Assembly: GCA_963817035.1 (NCBI GenBank)
Contig: CAWFMM010000003.1
Location: 620,001 to 684,000, forward strand
Length of the DNA stretch: 64,000 nucleotides
Origin: AC-49 sp963817035
GTDB taxonomy: Bacteria > Actinomycetota > Thermoleophilia > Solirubrobacterales > Solirubrobacteraceae
Direction of reading: 5' to 3'
Part shown: in pieces, positions 49,986 through 61,145 of the stretch
Numbering within the stretch: position 1 is the stretch's first letter
How the letters are laid out: each line of letters starts with the position of its first letter
Translations under genes and position numbers: made by a program
Notes under the pieces: model-generated
What the model was told of the DNA's origin: nothing
Database searches by the model: none
What the model saw: only the letters and a program-made list of their open reading frames with translations

Positions 49986-50643
49986 GCACCCCCGCCGCCA
50001 TACCGGCGAACAGCTTCAGCCCGTCGGTCGAGCCCGTCAGCGCGTCGACCGCATGCTCGGGGTGGGGCATCAGCCCCATCACGTTGCCGGCCGCGTTGGC
50101 GACGCCGGCGATGTCGCGCGCCGAGCCGTTGGGATTGTCGCCCGGCGCGTAGCGCAGAACGACCTGACCCTCGGCTTCGAGCGCGTCGAGCCGGTCGTCG
50201 GGCGCGTAGTAGCGGCCGGTGGTGTGCTTGACCGGGATCGACAGGCGATCACCGACGGAGCACCTGGACGTGAACGGCGTGGCCGCGCTGACGACCTCGA
50301 GGTCGACCTGCCGGCACAGGAAGCGCAGCCCGACGTTCGGCAGTAGCGCGCCCGGAAGCAGCCCCGCCTCACACAGGACCTGGAAGCCGTTGCAGATGCC
50401 GAGCACCGGTCCGCCGTCGGCGGCGAACGCGATCACGGATTCCATCACCGGTGAGAAGCGCGCGATCGCCCCGACGCGCAGGTAGTCGCCGTAGGAGAAC
50501 CCGCCGGGGACGACAACCGCGTCGACACCCTGCAGGTCACGGTCGCCGTGCCACAGCAGCACGGCATCGCCCACGCGCGCGCACGCGAGTTGCGCGTCGA
50601 GCTCGTCGCACGAGCCGGGGAAGCGGACGATGCCGAACGTCAC
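49972..50643 (-). CDS. purQ: phosphoribosylformylglycinamidine synthase subunit PurQ (glutaminase)
   Basis: A 223-residue class I glutaminase supplying ammonia to PurL. The nucleophile Cys is in GICNGFQVLCEAGLLPGALL and the His/Glu pair in MPHPEHAVD. The N-terminus IVRFPGSCDELDAQ is typical. GTG at 50643 overlaps the purS stop (GTGA). Confidence 0.96.
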   Translation of the reverse strand: MTFGIVRFPGSCDELDAQLACARVGDAVLLWHGDRDLQGVDAVVVPGGFSYGDYLRVGAIARFSPVMESVIAFAADGGPVLGICNGFQVLCEAGLLPGALLPNVGLRFLCRQVDLEVVSAATPFTSRCSVGDRLSIPVKHTTGRYYAPDDRLDALEAEGQVVLRYAPGDNPNGSARDIAGVANAAGNVMGLMPHPEHAVDALTGSTDGLKLFAGMAAGVRVGV

Positions 50644-50891
50644 GGAGCGGCGGAGCCCGCGGGCTCGTCGGCCAGGATCTGCACCTCGTAGTCCTCGATC
50701 AGCGGATTGGCGAGCAGCTTCTCGCACATCGCCGGCAGCTGATCGGGGTCCTCGACGTCGAGCTCGATCAGGCGCCCGACGTGGACGTGGTCGACGCCGC
50801 TGAAGCCCAGCGCGGGCAGCGCGCGCTCGACGGCGATGCCCTGTGGATCGAGGATTCCGGCCTTCGGGCGAACGAGCACGCGCGCTCTCAT
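50640..50891 (-). CDS. purS: phosphoribosylformylglycinamidine synthase subunit PurS
   Basis: An 83-residue small subunit bridging PurL and PurQ: RARVLVRPKAGILDPQGIAV, then VHVGRLIELDVED and a C-terminal YEVQILA. ATG at 50891 overlaps the purC stop (ATGA). Normal size. Confidence 0.95.
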   Translation of the reverse strand: MRARVLVRPKAGILDPQGIAVERALPALGFSGVDHVHVGRLIELDVEDPDQLPAMCEKLLANPLIEDYEVQILADEPAGSAAP

Positions 50892-51769
50892 GACGGCGCC
50901 GTCCGCGCCAGCCATTCGGAGAACAGCTCGCCGCTGATCCGCTCGTAGGCCTCGACGTACAGCGCCCGCGTGCGCGAGGCGATGTCGTCGGGGATCTCCG
51001 GCGCCGGCGGCTTCTTGTCCCAGCCGGTTCCCGCGGCCCAGTCGCGCACGAACTGCTTGTCGAACGACGGCTGCCCGTGGCCGGGCTCGTAGCCGTCCGC
51101 CGGCCAGTAGCGCGACGAGTCGGGCGTCAGGACCTCGTCGCCGACGACGAGCTCGCCGCTGCGGTCGAGGCCGAACTCGAACTTCGTGTCGGCGAGGATG
51201 ACGCCGTGCTCGCGCGCGTGCGCCGCGGCGGCGGAGTACAGCGCCAGCGACACGTCGCGGACCTTCGTCATCAGCTCGCGGTCACCGACCAGGCCGACCG
51301 ACGCCTCGAAGTCGATCGCCTCGTCGTGGCCGACATCGGCCTTCGTCGACGGCGTGAAGATCGGCTCCGGCAGAGCCTGGGACTCCAACAGCCCGGCCGG
51401 CAGCTCGATCCCCGAGACGGCGCCGGTCGCGAGGTAGTCCTTCCACCCCGAGCCGGTGATGTACCCGCGAACGACACACTCGACGGGCAGCATCTCGAGC
51501 TTGCGCACGACCATCGCGCGGCCGCGCACGTCGTCGGGGACACCGTCGGTCGCCGAGAGGAAGTGATTGGGCACGATCGACGCGGTCTGCGCAAACCAGA
51601 AGTGCGAGAGCCCGGTCAGCACGTTTCCCTTGTCGGGAATCGGGTTGGGGTGCACGACGTCGTACGTCGAGATCCGGTCCGAGGCGACCATCAGTAGGCG
51701 ATCACCGAGGTCGTACATCTCGCGGACTTTCCCCGACGCGATCAGGGGGAGGTCGGCGACGGTGCTCAC
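50888..51769 (-). CDS. purC: phosphoribosylaminoimidazole-succinocarboxamide synthase (SAICAR synthetase)
   Basis: A 293-residue ATP-dependent ligase of the longer PurC type. Characteristic parts are IASGKVREMYDLGDRLLMVA, ECVVRGYITGSGWKDY, ILADTKFEFGL and LTPDSSRYWP. It is first in the purC-S-Q-L-F transcript. GTG at 51769 is supported by TAGCAT placed 7 bases before it, so the mRNA is leaderless. Confidence 0.96.
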   Translation of the reverse strand: MSTVADLPLIASGKVREMYDLGDRLLMVASDRISTYDVVHPNPIPDKGNVLTGLSHFWFAQTASIVPNHFLSATDGVPDDVRGRAMVVRKLEMLPVECVVRGYITGSGWKDYLATGAVSGIELPAGLLESQALPEPIFTPSTKADVGHDEAIDFEASVGLVGDRELMTKVRDVSLALYSAAAAHAREHGVILADTKFEFGLDRSGELVVGDEVLTPDSSRYWPADGYEPGHGQPSFDKQFVRDWAAGTGWDKKPPAPEIPDDIASRTRALYVEAYERISGELFSEWLARTAPS

Positions 51770-51782
51770 TGCGTCGATGCTA
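51770..51782 (-). promoter_or_regulatory. leaderless promoter of the purC-S-Q-L-F operon
   Basis: On the minus strand TAGCAT (51782-51777) is followed by 7 bases and GTG at 51769. No clear -35 is seen. Confidence 0.5.
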
Positions 51783-51799
51783 GCTGACGTGGCGGCAGG

Positions 51800-52498
51800 T
51801 CAGAGCACCGGCACCGGCGGCAGGACCGGGCGGGCCGCGGCGAGCTCTTCGTCGCCGAAGTCGAGCGCTCGCAGCTTGGCGGTGAATGCAGCGGAATCGT
51901 CCGGTTGGCTGTTGACGATCGCCCGGATACGGGTGCCGAGGTAGACGACGACGAGCAACGCCGCGAGCCCGAGCAGGATCGAGAACGCGACGATCAGATC
52001 CGGTGCCATCGCGTGCTTTCCGTGGGTGATCCGCAGCAGCTCGGCCGCGGTCGCGAACTCACCGAAGACCGCGAACAGGACGACCGTCGTCCCGAGCAGG
52101 AAGCCTCCGAGCGTGCCCTGGTACTGCGCCGTCTCGGTCGTCGTCTTGGCCTTGATCCGCGTCGCCACGGCCCGGCGCTGCAACACGATGTAGATGAACG
52201 GGCCGATGATGGCGGCGAGGCCGAAGAGGACGTTGAGCGCCACGAACGTCGTCGTCACGTGCGCGGCGATGCCGGTCGGGAGCAGGTTGGCGGCGAGGAT
52301 CGTGCCGATCGCCGCGCTGAACACGGTCAGGTTCGCCGTCCAGCTGGTCCTGAAGTCCCAGTTCGCCGGGCCCATCCGCCGGCGCAGATCGACGCCGCGG
52401 TCCTCGGTCATCGGGTAGAAGGCGAGCACGACCGCGATCGCGGTGATCGCCGCGGCGACCAGGACCTTGCCGCTCCATGTCTCGGCTGCATCGAACAC
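51800..52498 (-). CDS. polytopic membrane protein of unknown function
   Basis: A 232-residue inner-membrane protein with five predicted helices (VLVAAAITAIAVVLAFYP, LTVFSAAIGTILAANLLP, TFVALNVLFGLAAIIGPFIY, GFLLGTTVVLFAVFGEFA, LIVAFSILLGLAALLVVVY). GTG at 52498 has a GATTCT hexamer 7 bases upstream, a weaker form of the leaderless pattern. It lies 30 bases from purC on the same strand. No family recognised. Confidence 0.75.
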   Translation of the reverse strand: MFDAAETWSGKVLVAAAITAIAVVLAFYPMTEDRGVDLRRRMGPANWDFRTSWTANLTVFSAAIGTILAANLLPTGIAAHVTTTFVALNVLFGLAAIIGPFIYIVLQRRAVATRIKAKTTTETAQYQGTLGGFLLGTTVVLFAVFGEFATAAELLRITHGKHAMAPDLIVAFSILLGLAALLVVVYLGTRIRAIVNSQPDDSAAFTAKLRALDFGDEELAAARPVLPPVPVL

Positions 52499-52569
52499 GG
52501 CCGACAGAATCGTTGACCGGGCGGACGGTTGTCTAGGACCGCGAGTCCACAGTCCACGACAATGCGCCC

Positions 52570-52953
52570 ATGGAGATCATCAACGCGACCGCCGGGACGC
52601 CCGGACCCGCCGAATGGTTCACCGGCGACGTCACCTTCCAGCCCCTCGCCGTGCCGGGCCGCGCCGCCGTCCTGCGCGTCCATTTCGAACCACGCGCCCG
52701 GACGGCCTGGCACACCCACCCGCTCGGCCAGACGCTGCACGTCATCGAGGGCTCGGCTCGGGTACAGAGCGACGGCGGTCCGGTGACGACGATCCCGACT
52801 GGCGACACCGTGCGCTTCGCCCCGGGCGAACGCCATTGGCACGGCGCCGGGCCCGACGCCGCGATGACCCACATCGCGATCCAGGAGGCCGACGACGACG
52901 ACGTCAGCGCCGCGTGGGCCGAGCACGTCAGCGACGACCAGTACGACGGCTGA
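52570..52953 (+). CDS. cupin-domain protein ((R)-mandelonitrile-lyase-like)
   Basis: A 127-residue single-domain cupin. Motif 1 is RTAWHTHPLGQTLHVIEGSAR with metal ligands His, His, Gln and His; motif 2 is PGERHWHGAGPDAAMTHIAIQ. The order and the WHTHP signature are as in the small cupins annotated as hydroxynitrile lyases or carboxymuconolactone-associated cupins. The function is unverified. It is divergent from the membrane protein at 52498. Confidence 0.85.
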   Translation: MEIINATAGTPGPAEWFTGDVTFQPLAVPGRAAVLRVHFEPRARTAWHTHPLGQTLHVIEGSARVQSDGGPVTTIPTGDTVRFAPGERHWHGAGPDAAMTHIAIQEADDDDVSAAWAEHVSDDQYDG

Positions 52954-52956
52954 GCG

Positions 52957-54099
52957 TCAGTCGGCGGCCAGCCACGCGCGGATCGCGTCGCCGTCGGCGT
53001 CGAGGCCGGGTGGGGCTTTGCGGTAGCTGACCGGCGTGGCGCTGAGCCCGATCGGGTCGGCGACCTGGCGCCCACCGTCGGCCATCTCGACGATGCTGCC
53101 CAAGCCGAGACGCTCCGCGAACCCGAACGCCTCGTCGAGCGTGTTGACCGGCCCGCACGGCACACCCACCGTGGTCAGCCGCTGCGCCCAGGCGGCCCGG
53201 GTCCCGAGGCGCAGCCGCGGCGCGATCGCGTCATGCAGCGCGTCCATGTTGGTCACGCGGCCGGTGTTCGTGGCGAAGAGCGGGTCGGTCGCAAGGCCGT
53301 CGACACCGAGCTCGCGGCACAGCGCGGCGAACTGGCGGTCGTTGCCGATCGCGATCACGAGCTCGCCGTCGGAGGCGTGAAAGGACTCGTACGGCGCGAC
53401 GCTCGGATGGCGGTTGCCCATCAGGCCCGGAACGCTGCCGGCTCCGACGAACCCTGTCGACTGATTGGCGAGACCGGCGAGCAGCGACGCCATCAGCGAG
53501 ACCTCGACGCGCTGGCCGACACCGCTGCGCGCCCGCTCGTTGAGCGCGGCGAGGATCCCGATCGTCGCGAACAGACCCGTGAGGACGTCGACGACCGCGA
53601 CCCCGACCTTGCTCGGCGGACCGTCGGCCGGCCCGGTGATCGACATCAGCCCGCCGACCGCCTGGATCAGCAGGTCATAGCCGGGCAACGTCGCGCCTGC
53701 GCCGGCACCGAAGCCGGTGATCGAGCACGAGATCAGGCCCGGGTTCGTGGCGGCGAGCTCGTCGTGCCCGAGACCGAAGCGCTCCATCGTCCCGGGGCGG
53801 AGGTTCTCGATGATCACGTCGGCGCGACGGCCGAGGGTGATCGCCAGTGCCCGGTCGTCATCGTCGGCCAGATCGAGGACGACCGAGCGCTTGTTGCGGT
53901 TGACCGACTGGTAGTAGGTCGCCGTGCCGTCGGGGGTGAACGGCGGGCCCCAGCCGCGCGTGTCGTCGCCGCTGGGATGCTCGATCTTGATCACGTCGGC
54001 GCCGAGATCGGCGAGCATCATCCCGGCCAGCGGACCGGCGAGCACGCGCGAGAAGTCGGCGACGACGATGCCGTGAAGCGACGCGGCGCGGTCGCTCAT
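52957..54099 (-). CDS. CaiB/BaiF-family CoA transferase
   Basis: A 380-residue class III CoA-transferase: VVADFSRVLAGPLAGMMLADLGADVIKIEHPSGDDTRGWGPPF at the N-terminus (CoA-binding), NRNKRSVVLDL, LIQAVGGLMSITGP, and the central DVLTGLFA region where the catalytic Asp lies. The stop of purB overlaps its ATG (ATGA at 54099), so it is co-translated with a purine enzyme although it belongs to acyl-CoA metabolism. The substrate is unknown. Confidence 0.9.
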   Translation of the reverse strand: MSDRAASLHGIVVADFSRVLAGPLAGMMLADLGADVIKIEHPSGDDTRGWGPPFTPDGTATYYQSVNRNKRSVVLDLADDDDRALAITLGRRADVIIENLRPGTMERFGLGHDELAATNPGLISCSITGFGAGAGATLPGYDLLIQAVGGLMSITGPADGPPSKVGVAVVDVLTGLFATIGILAALNERARSGVGQRVEVSLMASLLAGLANQSTGFVGAGSVPGLMGNRHPSVAPYESFHASDGELVIAIGNDRQFAALCRELGVDGLATDPLFATNTGRVTNMDALHDAIAPRLRLGTRAAWAQRLTTVGVPCGPVNTLDEAFGFAERLGLGSIVEMADGGRQVADPIGLSATPVSYRKAPPGLDADGDAIRAWLAAD

Positions 54100-55379
54100 G
54101 ACGTCGCGGCAATCGCGTCGAGGCGCCCGACGATCTCCGCGGCGTGGCGCGTGTAGTGGCTGAGATCGAAGATCTCGTCAAGGTCGAGGCCGCCGAGATG
54201 CTGGTGCTCGAGCAACTCACGCAGCGGGATCCCGCTGTCCCACGCCTGCTGGGCGGATTCCTGAACGATGCGGTAGGCATCGTCGCGCGGCAGACCGCCC
54301 TTGACCAGCGCGAGCAGGACGCGCTGGGAGAACAGCGCGCCGTGGGTCAGCTCGATGTTGGCCGCCATCCGCTCGACGTTGACGACGAGGTCGCGACTCA
54401 CGCGGATCGCCAGCGACTGCATGTAGTCCAGGAGGATCGTCGCGTCGGGCAGGATTACGCGCTCGGCCCCGGAATGCGAGATGTCGCGCTCGTGCCACAG
54501 GGCGACGTTCTCGAGACCGGCCTGGGCGTAGCCGCGCAGCACCCGCGCGAGGCCGGTGATGCGCTCGGTCGTGATCGGGTTGCGCTTGTGGGGCATCGCC
54601 GACGAGCCCTTCTGCTCGCCGCTGCGAAACGGCTCGGAAGCCTCGCGGACCTCGGTGCGCTGGAGGTGGCGGATCTCGGTCGCCAGGCGCTCGAGGCCGG
54701 CGCCGGCGAGCGCGATCGCCTGTAGGACCTGGGCGTGGCGATCGCGCGGGACGACCTGGGTGGAGACCGGTTCGGGCGCCAGATCGAGCCGCGCCAGGAC
54801 GCTCGCCTCGAACTCCGGGCTCGTCGCGGAGTAGGTCCCGACCGCGCCGGAGATCGCCCCGACCGCGGCCTCGTCGAAGGCGCGCTGCAGGCGCTCGAGA
54901 TTGCGGTGGGCCTCCATCGCGAAGCCGGCGAGCTTGATCCCGAACGTCGTCGGCTCGGCGTGCACGCCGTGGGTGCGCCCGACGCAGACCGTGTCGACAT
55001 GCGCGCGCGCCTGGGCGATCAGCACGTCGACGAGCTCGCGTGCGCCCGCGATCAGGATCTCGCCGGCGCCGCGCAGCTGCAGCGCCAGTGCCGTGTCGAG
55101 CACGTCGGATGAGGTCAGGCCGTAGTGGACCCAGCGCCCGGACTCCCCGGCCGACGCACCGAGCACGTCGACGAACGCCGCGACGTCGTGGTCGGTCACC
55201 GCCTCGCGCGCGTTGACCGCCTCGACGGTGAACGTCGCCGCGCGGATCGAGACGAGATCGTCCGGCGTCGGTCCGTCCATGTCCTCGCACGCGGCGACCT
55301 CGACGCGCCGCCAGGCCTCCATGCGCGCCTCGTCGGTCCAGACGGCGCCCATCGCGGGGCGTGTGTAGCGCGCGATCAC
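54096..55379 (-). CDS. purB: adenylosuccinate lyase
   Basis: A 427-residue fumarase/aspartase-superfamily enzyme acting twice in purine synthesis (SAICAR to AICAR, adenylosuccinate to AMP). Conserved parts are RWVHYGLTSSDVLDTA, RTHGVHAEPTTFG and the signature loop SSAMPHKRNPI with the catalytic Ser. GTG at 55379 is fixed by TAGGGT 7 bases upstream. A decayed partial copy lies at 32830-33220. Confidence 0.96.
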   Translation of the reverse strand: MIARYTRPAMGAVWTDEARMEAWRRVEVAACEDMDGPTPDDLVSIRAATFTVEAVNAREAVTDHDVAAFVDVLGASAGESGRWVHYGLTSSDVLDTALALQLRGAGEILIAGARELVDVLIAQARAHVDTVCVGRTHGVHAEPTTFGIKLAGFAMEAHRNLERLQRAFDEAAVGAISGAVGTYSATSPEFEASVLARLDLAPEPVSTQVVPRDRHAQVLQAIALAGAGLERLATEIRHLQRTEVREASEPFRSGEQKGSSAMPHKRNPITTERITGLARVLRGYAQAGLENVALWHERDISHSGAERVILPDATILLDYMQSLAIRVSRDLVVNVERMAANIELTHGALFSQRVLLALVKGGLPRDDAYRIVQESAQQAWDSGIPLRELLEHQHLGGLDLDEIFDLSHYTRHAAEIVGRLDAIAATS

Positions 55380-55392
55380 GAGCCAGACCCTA
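55380..55392 (-). promoter_or_regulatory. leaderless promoter of purB
   Basis: On the minus strand TAGGGT (55392-55387), 7 bases, then GTG at 55379. The decayed purB copy at 33220 has lost this hexamer. The region 55393-55625 holds no gene I can support. Confidence 0.55.
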
Positions 55393-55625
55393 TCGGCGTC
55401 TGCGACTCAGTAGCTGGGATGCGCTCACTCCGCAGCGCGACCCGTGTTCGGTCTCCTCGCGACCGTCGGCGCGGCGACGCAGGCGTGGGCCGCGCCCAGG
55501 GAACCGTGACCAGTGTCGATCCGTTCGATCCGGGCCCTGCCGCGCTGGCCCTGTCGGCCGGCCGTTGCCGCGTCGTCGTCGCGGGAACCGCGAGCTCCCG
55601 GACCGCAGCGGTGACCGTCCGGCGC

Positions 55626-56108
55626 TCAGGCGCTGAGGATCCGCAGCGCCAGGTGCCCGGCGTTGCGGGCGTTGTCCAGCCCGACCGCGGCGACCGGAAC
55701 GCCGGGCGGCATCTGCACGATCGAGAGGATCGCGTCGAGGCCGCCCGCGGCGCTGAGGCGGCTGGTCAGCGGGACGCCGATGACCGGGAGATCGGTGTGG
55801 GCGGCGGCGACGCCGGGCAGCGCGGCGCTCAGGCCGGCGCCGGCGATGATCACCCGAAGCCCGCGCATCCGCGCGTTGGAGCAGTAGTCGGCGACCATCT
55901 CGGGGTCGCGGTGGGCCGACATGACGCGGATCTCGAAGCGCACACCGGCGTCGTCGAGCACCTGCCCGGCCCGCTCCATCTCCTCCATGTCGGACTTCGA
56001 GCCCATGATGATCCCGACCTGCGGACTGTCGGTCGCCAGCTCGGCGAACTCTGCCTCGGGCTCGACCTGGGTCGATGGGGTGGTGGTCTGGTTCTCGAAC
56101 TCGGTCAT
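55626..56108 (-). CDS. purE: 5-(carboxyamino)imidazole ribonucleotide mutase / AIR carboxylase
   Basis: A 160-residue enzyme. After a 28-residue acidic N-terminal extension comes VGIIMGSKSDMEEMERAGQVLD, the motif SAHRDPEMVADY (usually SAHRTP) and AGAGLSAALPGVAAAHTDLPVIGVP. ATG at 56108 overlaps the purD stop. No purK accompanies it in the window, so it either works with a distant PurK or uses CO2 directly as class II PurE does. Confidence 0.92.
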   Translation of the reverse strand: MTEFENQTTTPSTQVEPEAEFAELATDSPQVGIIMGSKSDMEEMERAGQVLDDAGVRFEIRVMSAHRDPEMVADYCSNARMRGLRVIIAGAGLSAALPGVAAAHTDLPVIGVPLTSRLSAAGGLDAILSIVQMPPGVPVAAVGLDNARNAGHLALRILSA

Positions 56109-57364
56109 GAGACTCGGTCGGCGGCGCGGCGGGCGATGTCGGTACGCATCTGGCGCCCATCGAAGGTGATCGACTGCGCCGCAGCATACGCGGCCTCCCG
56201 GGCTGCTTCGATGGAGTCGCCGAGCGCCGTGACGTTGAGCACGCGCCCGCCCGCCGTGACGACGGAGCCGTTGCCGTCTCGAGCGGTGCCTGCGTGGGTC
56301 AGCTCGACGCCGGCCGCGATCTCCGCCAGCCCCGCGATGACGTCGCCCGACGACGAGGACTCGGGGTAACCGCGACTGGCCATGACGATCGTCACGGCGG
56401 CGCGCGGATCCCAGTCCATCGTCGTGTCCTTCAGCCCGCCGATCCGCGACGCGCCCACGAGCAGATCGAGCAGGTCGCCGCGCAGGCGTGGCAGCACGGC
56501 CTGGGTCTCGGGGTCGCCGAAGCGCGTGTTGAACTCGAGCACCTGCGGACCGTCGGCGGTCAGCATCAGCCCGGCGTAGAGGACACCGTGGAACGGGCTG
56601 CCGCGCCGGGCGAGCTCGTCGACGACCGGCTGGTGGACGGTGGCAACGATCTCGTCGATATCGCCGCAGCCCGGGACCGGCGAGTAGGCGCCCATGCCAC
56701 CGGTGTTCGGCCCCTGGTCGTCGTCGAAGATCCGCTTGAAGTCCCGGGCCGGCGCCATTGCCAACGCGCGGACGCCGTCGCACAGCGCCAGCAGCGAGAG
56801 CTCCTCGCCCTCGAGGTGCTCTTCGACGAACACCTGGCCGTCGCCGAAGCGCCGCTCCTCGATGAACTCACGCAGCGCGGCGCGCGCGTGATCGGCGTCG
56901 GTCGCGATGACCACGCCCTTGCCGGCCGCGAGCCCGTCGAACTTGATGACGACGGGGTAGCGCTCGATCGCCGCCATCCCGTCCTCGACGGTGTCGACGA
57001 CCGTGAACGCCGCGGTCGGGATGCCGGCCGCGGCCATGATCTCCTTCGAGTAGGCCTTGGACCCCTCGAGCCGCGCCGCGGCGGCGGTCGGCCCGAACGC
57101 CGCGATCCCCACCTCGGTCAGCGCATCGACGAGCCCCGCCACGAGGGGCACCTCGGGCCCGACGACCACGAAGTCGATCTCCCGCTCGCGCGCCGCGCGC
57201 ACGAGCCCGTCGATGTCATCGGCCGCGACATCCACCAGCGTCGCCTGCTCGGCGATCCCCGGATTCCCCGGCGCGCACCACAACTCCGGCCCCTGCGGCG
57301 AACGCGCCAGCGCACGCACGATCGCATGCTCACGCCCCCCGCCACCGACCACGAGGACCTTCAC
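56105..57364 (-). CDS. purD: phosphoribosylamine--glycine ligase
   Basis: A 419-residue ATP-grasp ligase (GAR synthetase). It has VLVVGGGGREHAIVRAL at the N-terminus, VVGPEVPLVAGL, FDGLAAGKGVVIA, EEHLEGEELSLLAL, and NTRFGDPETQAVLPRL in the ATP-grasp core. It overlaps purE by 4 bases. Confidence 0.96.
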   Translation of the reverse strand: MKVLVVGGGGREHAIVRALARSPQGPELWCAPGNPGIAEQATLVDVAADDIDGLVRAAREREIDFVVVGPEVPLVAGLVDALTEVGIAAFGPTAAAARLEGSKAYSKEIMAAAGIPTAAFTVVDTVEDGMAAIERYPVVIKFDGLAAGKGVVIATDADHARAALREFIEERRFGDGQVFVEEHLEGEELSLLALCDGVRALAMAPARDFKRIFDDDQGPNTGGMGAYSPVPGCGDIDEIVATVHQPVVDELARRGSPFHGVLYAGLMLTADGPQVLEFNTRFGDPETQAVLPRLRGDLLDLLVGASRIGGLKDTTMDWDPRAAVTIVMASRGYPESSSSGDVIAGLAEIAAGVELTHAGTARDGNGSVVTAGGRVLNVTALGDSIEAAREAAYAAAQSITFDGRQMRTDIARRAADRVS

Positions 57365-57485
57365 GTCGCTGCGCCACGGCGCCCTTTGAGGGAGCGATCG
57401 TCGTGGCTGGCCAGTAGCGCGGCCGGGGACAGTGCGCCAGCACGGACCCGGGCGCAGCGACGCCGCCAGGCGCGACGAGGGCCCC

Positions 57486-57767
57486 TCACAACGAGGCGAT
57501 GAAGTCGTCTATGGGAATCGCCGCCAAGGTCTCGTAGCGGCCGGTCCCGCGCGAGCCGAGCTCGAGCGAGACGCGGGCGATCGTGGCAGCATCCGGTGCC
57601 TCGACGATGTTGACGAAGTCAAACTCGCCGAGCGTGGCCCACTGCGCCTTGACGACAGCGCCGAGCTGCTCGATCTCCTTGTTGACTTCACGGATCCGGT
57701 GCGGGTTGTTCTTCACGGTCTGGACGCCCTCGGGCGTCAGCGTCGTGAGCATCACGTAGGTGGGCAT
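57486..57767 (-). CDS. GYD-domain protein
   Basis: A 93-residue small ferredoxin-like-fold protein: MPTYVMLTTLTPEGVQTVKN, then GEFDFVNIVEAPDAATIARVSLELGSRGTGRYETLAAIP. The GEFDFV segment corresponds to the GxYD motif of the family. Function unknown. A TAGAAC hexamer lies 6 bases before the ATG. Divergent from the secreted protein at 57797. Confidence 0.88.
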   Translation of the reverse strand: MPTYVMLTTLTPEGVQTVKNNPHRIREVNKEIEQLGAVVKAQWATLGEFDFVNIVEAPDAATIARVSLELGSRGTGRYETLAAIPIDDFIASL

Positions 57768-57783
57768 GCATTCGTTCTACCAG

Positions 57784-57796
57784 TACCGTGGCAACG
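57784..57796 (+). promoter_or_regulatory. leaderless-type promoter of the secreted-protein gene
   Basis: TACCGT at 57784-57789 lies 7 bases before GTG at 57797, with TGGGCA 17 bases upstream (57761-57766) as a fair -35. It argues for the second of two possible GTG starts. Confidence 0.5.
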
Positions 57797-58428
57797 GTGA
57801 CCACCCGACTCGCCGCGCCGCTCGGTCTGGCGCTGGTGCTCGCGCTGTGTGAGCCCGCCGTTGCGGCCCCTCAGATCCGTACTGAACGCCGTTGTTACCC
57901 CGCGCCGAGCGCGCCGACGGCGCCGGTCGCGTTCACGGCCGGCGGCCTCGATGCCGGCCGGCCCTACGTGATCGCTCTGGACGGCACCGACGTCGTCAGC
58001 GGGACGACCGAGGCGACCGGCGCCGTGGCGGCGACGATCCGCATCCCGCGACTGCGCGCCAGCCACGGCTCGGTCACGCACACGCTGGTCGTCACCGAAG
58101 GCGCCAACACGGCGACGACGACGTTTGGCGTGGCGCGGGTCTTCGCCTCGTTCTCACCGGCGACCGGTGACCCGAACCGGCTGCGCGTGCGCTTCGCGGG
58201 GACCGGCTTCGCGATGCAGAAGTCCAAGCCGAACGTCTATGTCCACGAGGTCGCGCCCGGAGGCCGCGTGGCGCGGACGTTCGCTCTCGGCCGCGCGACC
58301 GGCCAATGCGGGACGATCGCCCCGACGAGGAGGATGCGCCTGTTCCCGACCCCGCCGCGCCACGGCGCCTGGCACCTGCAGTTCGACACGAGCAAGGCCT
58401 ACCACCGTGGGCGAGCGGCGTTTCTCTA

Positions 58429-60993
<2,565 letters not shown>

Positions 60994-60997
60994 TCGT

Positions 60998-61033
60998 AAA
61001 TCTCAGTCTATGTGACTCAGATTTTTCTGTCAA
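60998..61033 (-). promoter_or_regulatory. clpB promoter with HAIR-like (HspR) operator
   Basis: On the minus strand TTGACA (61033-61028), a 17-base spacer and TAGACT (61010-61005) form an almost ideal promoter, starting about 4 bases before the ATG. Over the -10 and spacer lies a 27-base palindrome (60998-61024; arms AAATCTCAGTC and GACTCAGATTT, one mismatch). It contains TGAGT-N7-ACT, the core of the actinobacterial HAIR element CTTGAGT-N7-ACTCAAG. Confidence 0.75.
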
Positions 61034-61047
61034 GGCGCGGAGCCGCA

Positions 61048-61096
61048 GGGGTGGGGCGTTCTGCGACTCGATAGGCGTCGCAACTCGACCCACCCC
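61048..61096 (-). terminator. compound hairpin between hspR and clpB
   Basis: Arms GGGGTGGG (61048-61055) and CCCACCCC (61089-61096) are perfect complements and enclose an inner stem TGCGAC/GTCGCA. It lies 50 bases after the hspR stop and before the clpB promoter, where a terminator of the dnaK operon is expected. No T-run. Confidence 0.4.
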
Positions 61097-61145
61097 AAGG
61101 CCGGCAGCTCGCCCGCCACAAAACTGCGCCGCGAGGCGAAGAAAC

